A stretch of 64,000 nt of DNA from Planctomycetaceae bacterium. Its GTDB lineage: Bacteria > Planctomycetota > Phycisphaerae > Phycisphaerales > SM1A02. The notes under the pieces were generated by a model, which was not told the DNA's origin, searched no databases, and saw only the letters and a program-made list of their open reading frames with translations. The stretch covers positions 1 through 64,000 of the forward strand of contig JAIXYQ010000005.1 of NCBI GenBank assembly GCA_027490145.1, read 5' to 3'. Both the position numbers and the translations under genes were made by a program. Shown piece after piece: positions 43,597 to 50,691 of this stretch; position 1 is the stretch's first letter; each line of letters begins with the position of its first letter.

Positions 43597-44816
43597 CCTC
43601 GACCTCCACGCCTGGGGTTACGGCCGCTGGGGCCCGCAGGTTCCCTCGGCGGTCCCCCCTCGGCGACCCGGCGCTCCTGGCCCGTCGCGGCGTCAGCCAA
43701 CGACTGGGCCGAGCCCGGATCGGGGTCATGCCGCGCGAAGACCAACCGACCGGCTGCCGTCTGCAGCGTGTTCGTGACGGTGGCCCAGATGTCCTGCCCG
43801 ATGAGGTGCTGCACATCCTCGACCACGACCATCGTGCCATCCTCGAGCCAGCCGACGGCCTGCTGGCGCTGCTCGCCGGCCTTCTCCAGGTGCACGCGCA
43901 GACGCTCGCCGCTCGCGCCGGTTCCGCGCATCGAGGCAGCCAGGTCGTTCAGGTTGATGCTCGCCACGCCCCGGATCTGCGCGATCTTGTGGAGTCCGGC
44001 GTCGGTCGTGAGGATGCGCCCGCCGTCGCGCTGTGCGACCTCGATCAGCGCGGCGTCGACGCCGCCGCCATCCTGCGTGCGCGTGCCGTCGACCTGCACC
44101 TCGACGAGCGGGACCGCCTGCAGCCGGGTCAGCGTGTCCAGGCCGCGTCGGCCCCGCGATCGCTTGCCGCGGTCGTCGCTGTCGGAGAGCGTCTGCAGCT
44201 CATCCATCACGAAGCCCGGCACGATGATCGGTGCGTCGATGAGCCGCGACGAGGCCAGGTCGAGCACACGGCCGTCGATGAGCGCGCTCGTGTCGAGGAG
44301 GTAGGGCTGCTCGCCGCGCCGCTGCTTGCTGAACTCGACGTACGGGATGACGAGGCGGAAGTCATCCTTGGTGGTGATGACCATGCTCACCGAGAGGTAG
44401 CACAGCGTGAGGCCCAGGGTCACCTTCGCCAGCCCGAGGTAGAGCGCTCCCGGACCCTCGTTGCCCAGTTCCCAGGAATCGGCGATCGTGTCGAGCAACG
44501 AGCCGAACGCCAGGGCCGCCACCAGTCCCAGGCACAGGCCGAAGTACACCGCGGCCACGCTGGTGATGCGCTTGTTCGGGGTCAGCGCATCCAGGATCAG
44601 CACGAGCAGGCCGAAGCCACCGGCCGCGACGATGATGCCCACGACGGTCGCGAAGGAGAACTCATTGGCCTTCGACGTGCTGGCCAGCGTCAGCATCACG
44701 CTGACGACCAGGAGCACCACGAAGAGCAGACGTGCCGCCAGCAGCACCGGCGATGATCGCTCGCGACGCGGTGCGGCGGGGCGTTCCGTGGCGTTCAGGT
44801 CCTGTCCCGGCTCCAT
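43593..44816 (-). CDS. Membrane PIN-TRAM domain protein (YacL-like)
   Basis: 407 residues. Four membrane helices in the first 150 residues, then a PIN nuclease domain beginning YLLDTSALIDGRVLDL, with later acidic residues in MDELQ and TTDAGLHK. A TRAM domain (ERLRVHLEKAGEQRQQAVGWLEDGTMVVVED) follows, and a disordered Gly/Arg/Pro tail ends the protein. This is the YacL/PilT-N layout. PIN domains cleave RNA and TRAM binds it, so a membrane-tethered RNase is likely. First gene of the operon with HD-GYP and apbE. Confidence 0.9.
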   Translation of the reverse strand: MEPGQDLNATERPAAPRRERSSPVLLAARLLFVVLLVVSVMLTLASTSKANEFSFATVVGIIVAAGGFGLLVLILDALTPNKRITSVAAVYFGLCLGLVAALAFGSLLDTIADSWELGNEGPGALYLGLAKVTLGLTLCYLSVSMVITTKDDFRLVIPYVEFSKQRRGEQPYLLDTSALIDGRVLDLASSRLIDAPIIVPGFVMDELQTLSDSDDRGKRSRGRRGLDTLTRLQAVPLVEVQVDGTRTQDGGGVDAALIEVAQRDGGRILTTDAGLHKIAQIRGVASINLNDLAASMRGTGASGERLRVHLEKAGEQRQQAVGWLEDGTMVVVEDVQHLIGQDIWATVTNTLQTAAGRLVFARHDPDPGSAQSLADAATGQERRVAEGGPPREPAGPSGRNPRRGGRG

Positions 44817-44822
44817 CGACGG

Positions 44823-44828
44823 AGTGTA
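44823..44828 (-). promoter_or_regulatory. -10 hexamer TACACT, leaderless promoter of the PIN-HD-GYP-apbE operon
   Basis: TACACT on the minus strand, six bases before the ATG at 44816, in the CCGTACACTCCG context shared with 8426 and 24301. Confidence 0.65.
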
Positions 44829-44848
44829 CGGGGGCGTGGTGGGGTCGC

Positions 44849-44854
44849 TACCAT
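44849..44854 (+). promoter_or_regulatory. -10 hexamer TACCAT of the SRP RNA gene
   Basis: TACCAT ends seven bases before the first paired base of the SRP RNA. Because the RNA 5' end is inferred independently from its terminal stem, this gives a start-site calibration for the TANNNT hexamers elsewhere. Confidence 0.6.
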
Positions 44855-44861
44855 TCCGGAC

Positions 44862-44985
44862 GGTGTCGCCGAGGACGGCCGGGCCCGAGGGACGGGCGTC
44901 CCGTGAACCTGGTCAGGGCTTGACGGCAGCAGCCATAAGCGAAGGCGTTCGGGCCTTCGGCAACCTGGCCGTCCTCGGCGACACC
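44862..44985 (+). ncRNA. ffs: Signal recognition particle RNA, small bacterial type
   Basis: The ends GGTGTCGCCGAGGACGGCC and GGCCGTCCTCGGCGACACC are fully complementary over 19 bases and fold the molecule into one long hairpin. The Ffh-binding apical region is recognisable as CCTGGTCAGG followed by GGCAGCAGCC, as in 4.5S RNA. The tetraloop segment between them (GCTTGAC) differs from the usual GGAA form. About 124 bases, located directly before dnaX, the common bacterial position. Confidence 0.93.
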
Positions 44986-45044
44986 CGTTGGATCCGGCCG
45001 CGCGGCGTGCGCGGCAGCAGAGCACCGCGCACGAGGGCACGACC

Positions 45045-46205
45045 GTGGCAAGGAAGGCGAGAAGCGAGCAGGAGGCGCCGGCCGCCGGCGGATCGGGGTA
45101 CGTCGTGCTCGCGCGCCGCTACCGCAGCCGTGACTTCGGCGAGGTGGTGGGGCAGGAACCGATCGCCCGCACCCTGCAGAATGCGATCCGGCTCGGGCGG
45201 ACCGCGCACGCCTACCTGTTCTGCGGCACGCGCGGCGTGGGCAAGACCAGCATGGCGCGCATCTTCGCCCGCGCGCTCAACGCCACCGAGCAACTCACCG
45301 AGCGCAGCCAGGTCGAGGACGCGATCATGCGCGGCCAGGACATGGACGTCATCGAGATCGACGGCGCGAGCAATCGCGGCGTCGATGACGCGCGGGACCT
45401 GATCGCCGGCGCCGGCATCGCGCCCACGCGCAGCCCCTACAAGATCTACATCATCGACGAAGTCCACATGCTCACGCAGCCTGCGTTCAATGCGCTGCTG
45501 AAGACCATGGAGGAGCCGCCGTCGCACGTGAAGTTCATCCTGTGCACCACCGAGCCCCACAAGGTCCCGGCGACGATCCAGAGCCGCTGTCAGCGCTTCG
45601 ACTTCCGCAACATCAGCGCGCAGCGGATCGCCGGGCACCTGGCCGAGGTGCTGGCCAAGGAGGGCATCGAGGCGGACGAGGCGGTGGTGCTGCAGGTCGC
45701 GAGGCTGGCCAACGGTTCGATGCGCGATGGGTTGAGCCTGCTCGATCGGCTCGTCGCCGCCAGCGACGGCGCGCTCACGCAGGAGGTGGCCCGTGATGTG
45801 CTCGGACTGCCCGATGACGAAGCGCTCGACGCCATCGTGCGGGCGATCGCACAGGGCGATGCAGCAGCCGCGATCACCGCCGGCGGTGCGCTGCTCGAGC
45901 GTGGCTTCAGCGCCGACCATGCGCTCGAGTGCCTCGCGGCCCGGCTGCGCGACGTCATGGTCATCGGTGCGTGCGGCCCCCAGACGGAGATGGTCGAACT
46001 GCCCAGCGAGGCCAAGCAGCAGCTCGCCGATGTGTCGCGCTCCATGCAGGGCGCCGACCTCGTGCATGCGATCGCGCTTGCCGACGCGGCGAGCCGCACC
46101 TGTCGCAGCAGTTCGATCCCGCGTGTGGTCTTCGATGCGCTCCTCGCGCGACTCGCCCTGGCTGAGCGATTCGAGGCGACGGGAGCGGCGCCGCCAAAAA
46201 AATGA
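45045..46205 (+). CDS. dnaX: DNA polymerase III gamma/tau subunit, zero-frame (gamma-like) product
   Basis: 386 residues, clamp-loader ATPase. Walker A GTRGVGKTS at 61-69, Walker B IYIIDEVH at 134-141, sensor TTEPHKVPATIQSRCQRF, then the helical collar domain. GTG at 45045 is chosen because GAGGG lies eight bases upstream and the conserved YVVLARRYRSRDF follows. An upstream in-frame ATG at 44988 abuts the SRP RNA. Two oddities: the four zinc cysteines normally found after ARALN are absent (residues 79-101), and the frame stops with AAA AAA TGA. A -1-frame extension continues at 46202. Confidence 0.93.
   Translation: MARKARSEQEAPAAGGSGYVVLARRYRSRDFGEVVGQEPIARTLQNAIRLGRTAHAYLFCGTRGVGKTSMARIFARALNATEQLTERSQVEDAIMRGQDMDVIEIDGASNRGVDDARDLIAGAGIAPTRSPYKIYIIDEVHMLTQPAFNALLKTMEEPPSHVKFILCTTEPHKVPATIQSRCQRFDFRNISAQRIAGHLAEVLAKEGIEADEAVVLQVARLANGSMRDGLSLLDRLVAASDGALTQEVARDVLGLPDDEALDAIVRAIAQGDAAAAITAGGALLERGFSADHALECLAARLRDVMVIGACGPQTEMVELPSEAKQQLADVSRSMQGADLVHAIALADAASRTCRSSSIPRVVFDALLARLALAERFEATGAAPPKK
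46196..46202 (+). promoter_or_regulatory. Candidate frameshift/slippage site A AAA AAA in dnaX
   Basis: Seven adenines in the register X XXY YYZ relative to the dnaX zero frame (CCA AAA AAA TGA), immediately followed by the stop codon. A -1 slip, or RNA polymerase adding one A, enters the 175-codon frame at 46202. This is the type of site used in E. coli dnaX (A AAA AAG). Confidence 0.65.
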
Positions 46206-46729
46206 CGGCGGCAGTGCCCGCGGCCGAGGCCCGCGCGCTGCCGTCCGCAACGCCTCGACCGATCGCTCCACGAGCTCCGGCGGTGCCGACCGCGCCGAGC
46301 GCTCCTGTCAGCGCCTCCGCTTCCTCGAGCGCCTCCGCTTCCTTGAGCGCCTCCGCTTCCTTGAGCGCCTCCGCTTCCTCGAGCGCCTCCGCTTCCTTGA
46401 GCGCCTCTGCTTCCTTGAGCGCCTCCGCTTCCTCACCAGTGCCAGTCATGCCGCGGGACGGCGCCGGCGTTGCGGCTCCCAGTGCAGACCGGTTCGCTTC
46501 CGACGCGGCGAGCGTGGCCCCCGAGCGTCGCGAGGCGTCGCGAGCCGAGCCGCCCGAGGGCTCGGCGGTGGTGCGCAATGCTGCCGGGCGTGCGATCGAT
46601 CCGGCGGTGGCCGATCGTCTGCGCGCGGATCCGCTCGTGCGGCAGGTGACGGACATCCTCGATGCCCCCGTGCAGCGCGTGGTGCCTCGGCGTGGTCGCC
46701 CCGCGCCCGCGCAGGACGGGGAGGAGTGA
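46202..46729 (+). CDS. dnaX -1-frame extension (tau-like C-terminus)
   Basis: 175 codons. If reached by slippage, the fused protein would be 561 residues. It begins Ala/Pro-rich, passes through a Ser/Ala repeat (ASASLS units), and ends with a conserved-looking tail DRLRADPLVRQVTDILDAPV, similar to the short xDPLVxxxxxxF tail of many bacterial DnaX proteins. Alternative: a separate gene starting at ATG 46202, whose ATG overlaps the dnaX stop (ATGA), like other couplings in this genome. It does not resemble YbaB, the gene usually between dnaX and recR. Confidence 0.65.
   Translation: MTAAVPAAEARALPSATPRPIAPRAPAVPTAPSAPVSASASSSASASLSASASLSASASSSASASLSASASLSASASSPVPVMPRDGAGVAAPSADRFASDAASVAPERREASRAEPPEGSAVVRNAAGRAIDPAVADRLRADPLVRQVTDILDAPVQRVVPRRGRPAPAQDGEE
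46204..46245 (+). promoter_or_regulatory. Possible stem-loop downstream of the dnaX slippery run
   Basis: CGGCAG (46209-46214) can pair with CTGCCG (46238-46243), starting six bases after the heptamer, with an inner GGCC/GGCC pairing. Alternatively GACGGC (46204-46209) pairs with GCCGTC (46240-46245). Position fits a frameshift-stimulating structure. In G+C-rich DNA such pairing is also common by chance. Confidence 0.4.
46313..46438 (+). repeat. 18-bp tandem repeat, about seven units, in the dnaX extension
   Basis: Seven consecutive 18-bp units of the form GCCTCCGCTTCCTTGAGC, differing mainly at one C/T position, the last unit degenerate. Each encodes ASASLS or ASASSS in the -1 frame. The period is a multiple of three, so gain or loss of units keeps the frame. 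Likely a length-variable linker. Confidence 0.9.
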
Positions 46730-46732
46730 TCG

Positions 46733-47368
46733 ATGCTCGAACCGACCAAGGGACCGTATCCCGAGAGCGTGAACCGGCTGGTCGCGGAGTTCGCCAACCT
46801 GCCCGGCATCGGTCGGCGCACGGCTGAACGACTGGCCTTCTGGGTGCTCAAGGCCGATGCCGCGCAAGCCCTCGCCCTGGCCCAGGCGATCGAGGACGTC
46901 AAGCGAAAGGTGCGCCACTGCAGCATCTGCTGGAACCTCGCCGACAGCGATCCCTGCACCATGTGCACGGATCCGCAGCGCGACCAGTCCGTGGTGCTCG
47001 TCGTCGAGCAGCCGAAGGACCTGATCAGCCTGGAGTCGACGGGGCGCCACCGCGGTGCCTACCACGTCCTGATGGGGCGGCTTGATCCGCTCGATGGCGT
47101 GGGGCCCGATGCACTCACCATCGCCGATCTGGTTGCGCGCGTGAAGGATCCGGCCCGCAACGCGCGCGGCGTGGCCGTGCGCGAAGTCATCCTGGGCCTC
47201 AACCCCGATCTCGAGGGGGACAGCACAGGGCTCTACGTCGCCCAGGCGCTCGAGGGCACGGGTGTGGCGGTGAGCCGTCTTGCCCGCGGCCTGCCGAGCG
47301 GTTCCCACATCGAGTTCGCCAACCGCGCAGCGCTCGCGGATGCGATCAGCCACCGGCAGCGGCTCTGA
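46733..47368 (+). CDS. recR: Recombination mediator protein RecR
   Basis: 211 residues. Helix-hairpin-helix NLPGIGRRTAERLAF, a C4 zinc site (Cys63, 66, 75, 78 in CSICWNLADSDPCTMC), and a Toprim domain (VLVVEQPKDLISLE). Works with RecO/RecF to load RecA on gaps. A strong GGAGGAG lies just upstream, inside the preceding frame. The SRP RNA-dnaX-recR order is conserved in bacteria, though ybaB is missing. Confidence 0.96.
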   Translation: MLEPTKGPYPESVNRLVAEFANLPGIGRRTAERLAFWVLKADAAQALALAQAIEDVKRKVRHCSICWNLADSDPCTMCTDPQRDQSVVLVVEQPKDLISLESTGRHRGAYHVLMGRLDPLDGVGPDALTIADLVARVKDPARNARGVAVREVILGLNPDLEGDSTGLYVAQALEGTGVAVSRLARGLPSGSHIEFANRAALADAISHRQRL

Positions 47369-47371
47369 GCG

Positions 47372-48898
47372 ATGTCGGGCATGGGCTTCAACCTCTCGCA
47401 GGGCGCGCGCCTGGGGCAGAACCTGAAGCTGTCGCCGCGCATGCTCACGACCATGAGCGTGCTGCAGTTGCCCTTGGGCGAACTCGAGGAGCGCGTCGAG
47501 CAGGAACTCCAGGAGAACATCGCGCTCGAGCGCACCGAGCCGGATGGATCGTCGACGGATCCGGGTGATGCTCGCACGGACGGCCAGGACGCCTCGGACG
47601 GCGCCGACGACCGTGCACTCGTCGTCGAGGACGGCGGTGCCGCGGACTTCGACCGGCTCGACCGATTCGAGCGCCGCTACGGCGAGGAGCTGGACAGCGA
47701 CTCCTGGCGGGAGTCGCGCCGGCTCGACGGCGAGCCCGATGCGCGCAGCGAAGCCATGGCCAACACGCCCGCGCGCACGGCGAGCCTGGAGGAACAGCTC
47801 CTCGAACAGTGGATGCTCGTCGATGCCAGCCCGCGCATGACCGCGATCGGGCGGGTTCTGGCGGGCTTCGTCGGCGATGACGGTCTGCTGCACACGCCCA
47901 TCGAGTCGATCGCGGCCGCCGCCGCGCCGGTCGTCGATCCGCCAGCGACCGAGCCCGAGGTCCGCGAGTCATCGCGGCTCTTCCAGCACCTGCTGGAGCC
48001 GCCGGGGATGGGCGCGGCCGACGTGCGCGAGAGCCTGCTGTCGCAGCTCGATGTCCGGCGTGGACGTTCCGGTGACGACGATCGCGCCTGGCACGATGCG
48101 CGACTCCTGATCGAACACCACCTCGATGATCTCGAGGCCAACCGCATCCCGCGCATCCAGGAACGCACGGGCATGACCACCGCGCAGCTCGACGCCGCGC
48201 GCGCAATGCTGCAGCACCTCGATCCATCGCCCGCGTCGGGGTTGACCTCGCGGCCGGTGCCCGGGATCCGCCCCGACGTCATCGTGACCCACGATGCGGC
48301 GACCGATCGCTGGAGCGCACGCCTGGCCGACGGCAGCGAGCCCAGCGTGCGCCTGGCCGAGGAGTACGTGCGCATGAGCCGCGATCCCAAGGTCGACAAG
48401 TCCACGCGTGACCTCATCAAGTCCAACATGCAGCGCGGCCGGTGGTTCATCGAAGCCCTGGGGCAGCGTGGCGCCACGCTGCTTCGCGTCGTGGATCGCG
48501 TGCTCGATCGCCAGCGTGACTGGTTCGAGTTCGGTCCGGGCCACCTGAAGCCGCTGCCGATGCTCGAGGTCGCGGCGGACATCGGCATGAACGTGAGCAC
48601 CGTGAGCCGGGCGGTCGCGGGCAAGTGGCTCCAGACGCCCCGCGGCATCGTTGAACTTCGCAGGTTCTTCACCGGCGGCACGCACACGGAGCAGGGGGCC
48701 GTCTCGTGGGATGCCGTCAAGGAGCGCCTGCGTGAGGTGGTCGCCGCGGAGGACCGGGCGAAGCCCCTGTCGGACGAGGCGATCGCCAAGGCACTGAAGG
48801 CCGAAGGCATCACGTTGGCCCGTCGCACGGTCGTGAAGTACCGCGAGCAGCTGGGGATCCCACCGGCACGCCTTCGTCGGGCCCATCCGGGCACGTGA
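47372..48898 (+). CDS. rpoN: RNA polymerase sigma-54 factor
   Basis: 508 residues. Region I (NLSQGARLGQNLKLSPRMLTTMSVLQLPLGELEERVEQELQENIALE), an acidic region II, the core-binding domain, the helix-turn-helix (LEVAADIGMNVSTVSRAVAGKWLQTPRG) and the RpoN box ARRTVVKYREQLGIPPARLRR are all present. It directs transcription from -24/-12 promoters with enhancer-binding proteins. Starts three bases after the recR stop, so probably co-transcribed with dnaX-recR. Confidence 0.96.
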   Translation: MSGMGFNLSQGARLGQNLKLSPRMLTTMSVLQLPLGELEERVEQELQENIALERTEPDGSSTDPGDARTDGQDASDGADDRALVVEDGGAADFDRLDRFERRYGEELDSDSWRESRRLDGEPDARSEAMANTPARTASLEEQLLEQWMLVDASPRMTAIGRVLAGFVGDDGLLHTPIESIAAAAAPVVDPPATEPEVRESSRLFQHLLEPPGMGAADVRESLLSQLDVRRGRSGDDDRAWHDARLLIEHHLDDLEANRIPRIQERTGMTTAQLDAARAMLQHLDPSPASGLTSRPVPGIRPDVIVTHDAATDRWSARLADGSEPSVRLAEEYVRMSRDPKVDKSTRDLIKSNMQRGRWFIEALGQRGATLLRVVDRVLDRQRDWFEFGPGHLKPLPMLEVAADIGMNVSTVSRAVAGKWLQTPRGIVELRRFFTGGTHTEQGAVSWDAVKERLREVVAAEDRAKPLSDEAIAKALKAEGITLARRTVVKYREQLGIPPARLRRAHPGT

Positions 48899-48903
48899 GC
48901 CGC

Positions 48904-48909
48904 TAGGCT
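48904..48909 (+). promoter_or_regulatory. -10 hexamer TAGGCT, leaderless promoter of ilvE
   Basis: TAGGCT ends six bases before the ilvE ATG, with the same GCTAGGCTCCG context as the NHL operon promoter. It overlaps the region just past the rpoN stop. Confidence 0.65.
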
Positions 48910-48915
48910 CCGCCC

Positions 48916-49788
48916 ATGGCCACCATCTGGTTCGACGGCGCGATCGTCCCGCAGCACGAGGCGAAGGTCTCGGTCTACGACCACGGCCTGCTGTACGGCG
49001 ATGGCGTGTTCGAGGGGATCCGCGTGTACGGCGGACGCGTCTTCAAGATGCAGTCGCACCTGCGCCGGCTCTACGAGAGCGCCGAGCGCATCCGGCTCGC
49101 CATTCCCTACACGCTGGCCGAGCTGGAACAGGCGCTTCGCGACACCGTGCGCGCGAGCGCCAAGCCCGATGCGTACATCCGCCTCGTCGTGACCCGCGGC
49201 GTGGGCACGCTCGGCCTGAACCCGTTCACCTGCCCGATGCCGCACGTGTTCATCATCTGCGACTCGATCCAGCTCTATCCGCCGCAGCTCTACGACACCG
49301 GCATGAAGGTGATCGTCGCCAAGCGGCCTCGCATCCCGGTGGCGTGCCTCGATCCGGCGATCAAGAGCCTGAACTACCTCAACAACATCCTGGCCAAGAT
49401 CGAGTCGATCGATGCCGGCGTGCTCGAGGCGATCATGCTCAACACCGACGGGCAGGTCGCCGAATGCACGGGTGACAACATCTTCGTCGTCAAGGACGGC
49501 TCGATCACGACGCCACCGCCTGAGGCCGGCCTGCTCAACGGCGTGACGCGGCGCTTCGTGATCGACACGCTGTGCCCGGCGCTGGGCATCGCCTGCCGTG
49601 AGCACCACCTGTCGCTCGACGACGTGTACGCCGCCGACGAGGTGTTCCTGACCGGCACCGCGGCCGAGGTGATCGGCGTGAACGCGGTGGGGGACCGCAC
49701 CATCGGGACCGGCCATGGTGGCCCGGTGACCGCGCGGCTCACCGCGGAGTTCCGGCGTCGCGTCATGGCCAACGCGCCCGAGGATTGA
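48916..49788 (+). CDS. ilvE: Branched-chain amino acid aminotransferase
   Basis: 290 residues, fold-type IV PLP enzyme. Motifs are VYDHGLLYGDGVFEGIRVYGG, the PLP lysine in IKSLNYLNN, and AECTGDNIFVVKDG, with GTAAEVIGV near the end. It transaminates valine, leucine and isoleucine with 2-oxoglutarate. D-amino-acid transaminase and aminodeoxychorismate lyase share the fold, but the sequence pattern is that of IlvE. Confidence 0.93.
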   Translation: MATIWFDGAIVPQHEAKVSVYDHGLLYGDGVFEGIRVYGGRVFKMQSHLRRLYESAERIRLAIPYTLAELEQALRDTVRASAKPDAYIRLVVTRGVGTLGLNPFTCPMPHVFIICDSIQLYPPQLYDTGMKVIVAKRPRIPVACLDPAIKSLNYLNNILAKIESIDAGVLEAIMLNTDGQVAECTGDNIFVVKDGSITTPPPEAGLLNGVTRRFVIDTLCPALGIACREHHLSLDDVYAADEVFLTGTAAEVIGVNAVGDRTIGTGHGGPVTARLTAEFRRRVMANAPED

Positions 49789-49794
49789 CCGGTC

Positions 49795-50682
49795 GTGCGC
49801 TGCCGAAGCTGCCAGCACGAACTCTGGAACGTGCGCCCGGGCCCATGCCCTGAGTGCGGCGAACCCTTCAACCCCCGAACCGCCGTCTTCGAGCGCTACA
49901 GCGCGCACTTCTGTTGCCCCCATTGCAGCGAGGCGTACTGGGGCAATGGCCGGGATGGCCTGCCGGATCCACCCGAGTTCACCTGCGCCCGGTGTGAGCA
50001 GCCGGTGCGGCTCGAGGAGATGGTGCTGCGTCCGGCCCCCGGGCAGGAGGGGCGCGAGATCCGTCAGGACCTTCATCCGTTCGATGGTTCGCCCAAGGGA
50101 CTCCTGCGCCGCACCTGGGACACCATGTCGATGGCCATGAGCGATCCCAAGCGTCTCGGGCGCTCCCTGCCTCCTCGTCCCGACCTGTGGCGGGCCGCGT
50201 CGTTCGCCGGAGTGATCGCCGGGATCGGTGTGGCGTCGGCCCTGGCACCGGCCATCGTGACCAGCGCGTACCAACTCGTCACGGTCGGCTCGGTGGACGT
50301 GCTCTCCCTCCAGCGGGGCCCGGGTGAGCTGTTCTTCGGAGCCACCATGGGTGCGGCGGTCGTGGGGTCGATGCTCTACCTCGGCGTGATCGTCCTGATG
50401 ATCGCCGCGGTCATCCGCGTGCGGACCGGGGAGCCGCTGCCGGTCCGGCGCCTGGTGGCGTGCTGGTGCTACGCCAGCGGGGTCGCAACGCTCGGTGCGT
50501 TCCCGTGCGTCGGTGCATGCGCCATGCCCGCGATCATGATCATGGGGCCGCGCATCCTGGCCCAGGAACTGCTTGGCGCCGGGGTGGTGTCGCAGCGCCT
50601 GGCCACGTTCGTCCAGGTGCTCTCGTTCGTTGCCGTGGTGGCGATGGGAGCGATGATCGTCCTTTGGACCGTCGGCGTCTGA
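49795..50682 (+). CDS. Zinc-ribbon membrane protein (Yip1-like)
   Basis: 295 residues from a GTG start. The first 70 residues hold three CxxC-type knuckle sets (CRSC, CPEC, CPHC, CARC), i.e. one or two zinc ribbons on the cytoplasmic side. Four or so hydrophobic helices follow (about 115-145, 165-195, 210-245 and 265-290), resembling Yip1-domain proteins. Function is unknown. It follows ilvE by six bases and is probably in the same transcript. Confidence 0.75.
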   Translation: MRCRSCQHELWNVRPGPCPECGEPFNPRTAVFERYSAHFCCPHCSEAYWGNGRDGLPDPPEFTCARCEQPVRLEEMVLRPAPGQEGREIRQDLHPFDGSPKGLLRRTWDTMSMAMSDPKRLGRSLPPRPDLWRAASFAGVIAGIGVASALAPAIVTSAYQLVTVGSVDVLSLQRGPGELFFGATMGAAVVGSMLYLGVIVLMIAAVIRVRTGEPLPVRRLVACWCYASGVATLGAFPCVGACAMPAIMIMGPRILAQELLGAGVVSQRLATFVQVLSFVAVVAMGAMIVLWTVGV

Positions 50683-50691
50683 TCGGATCGA

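Noticed and set aside
46313-46438. Regular repeats considered as a CRISPR array
   Set aside because: The 18-bp units are contiguous with no spacers and translate in phase with the dnaX extension; no cas genes are present.
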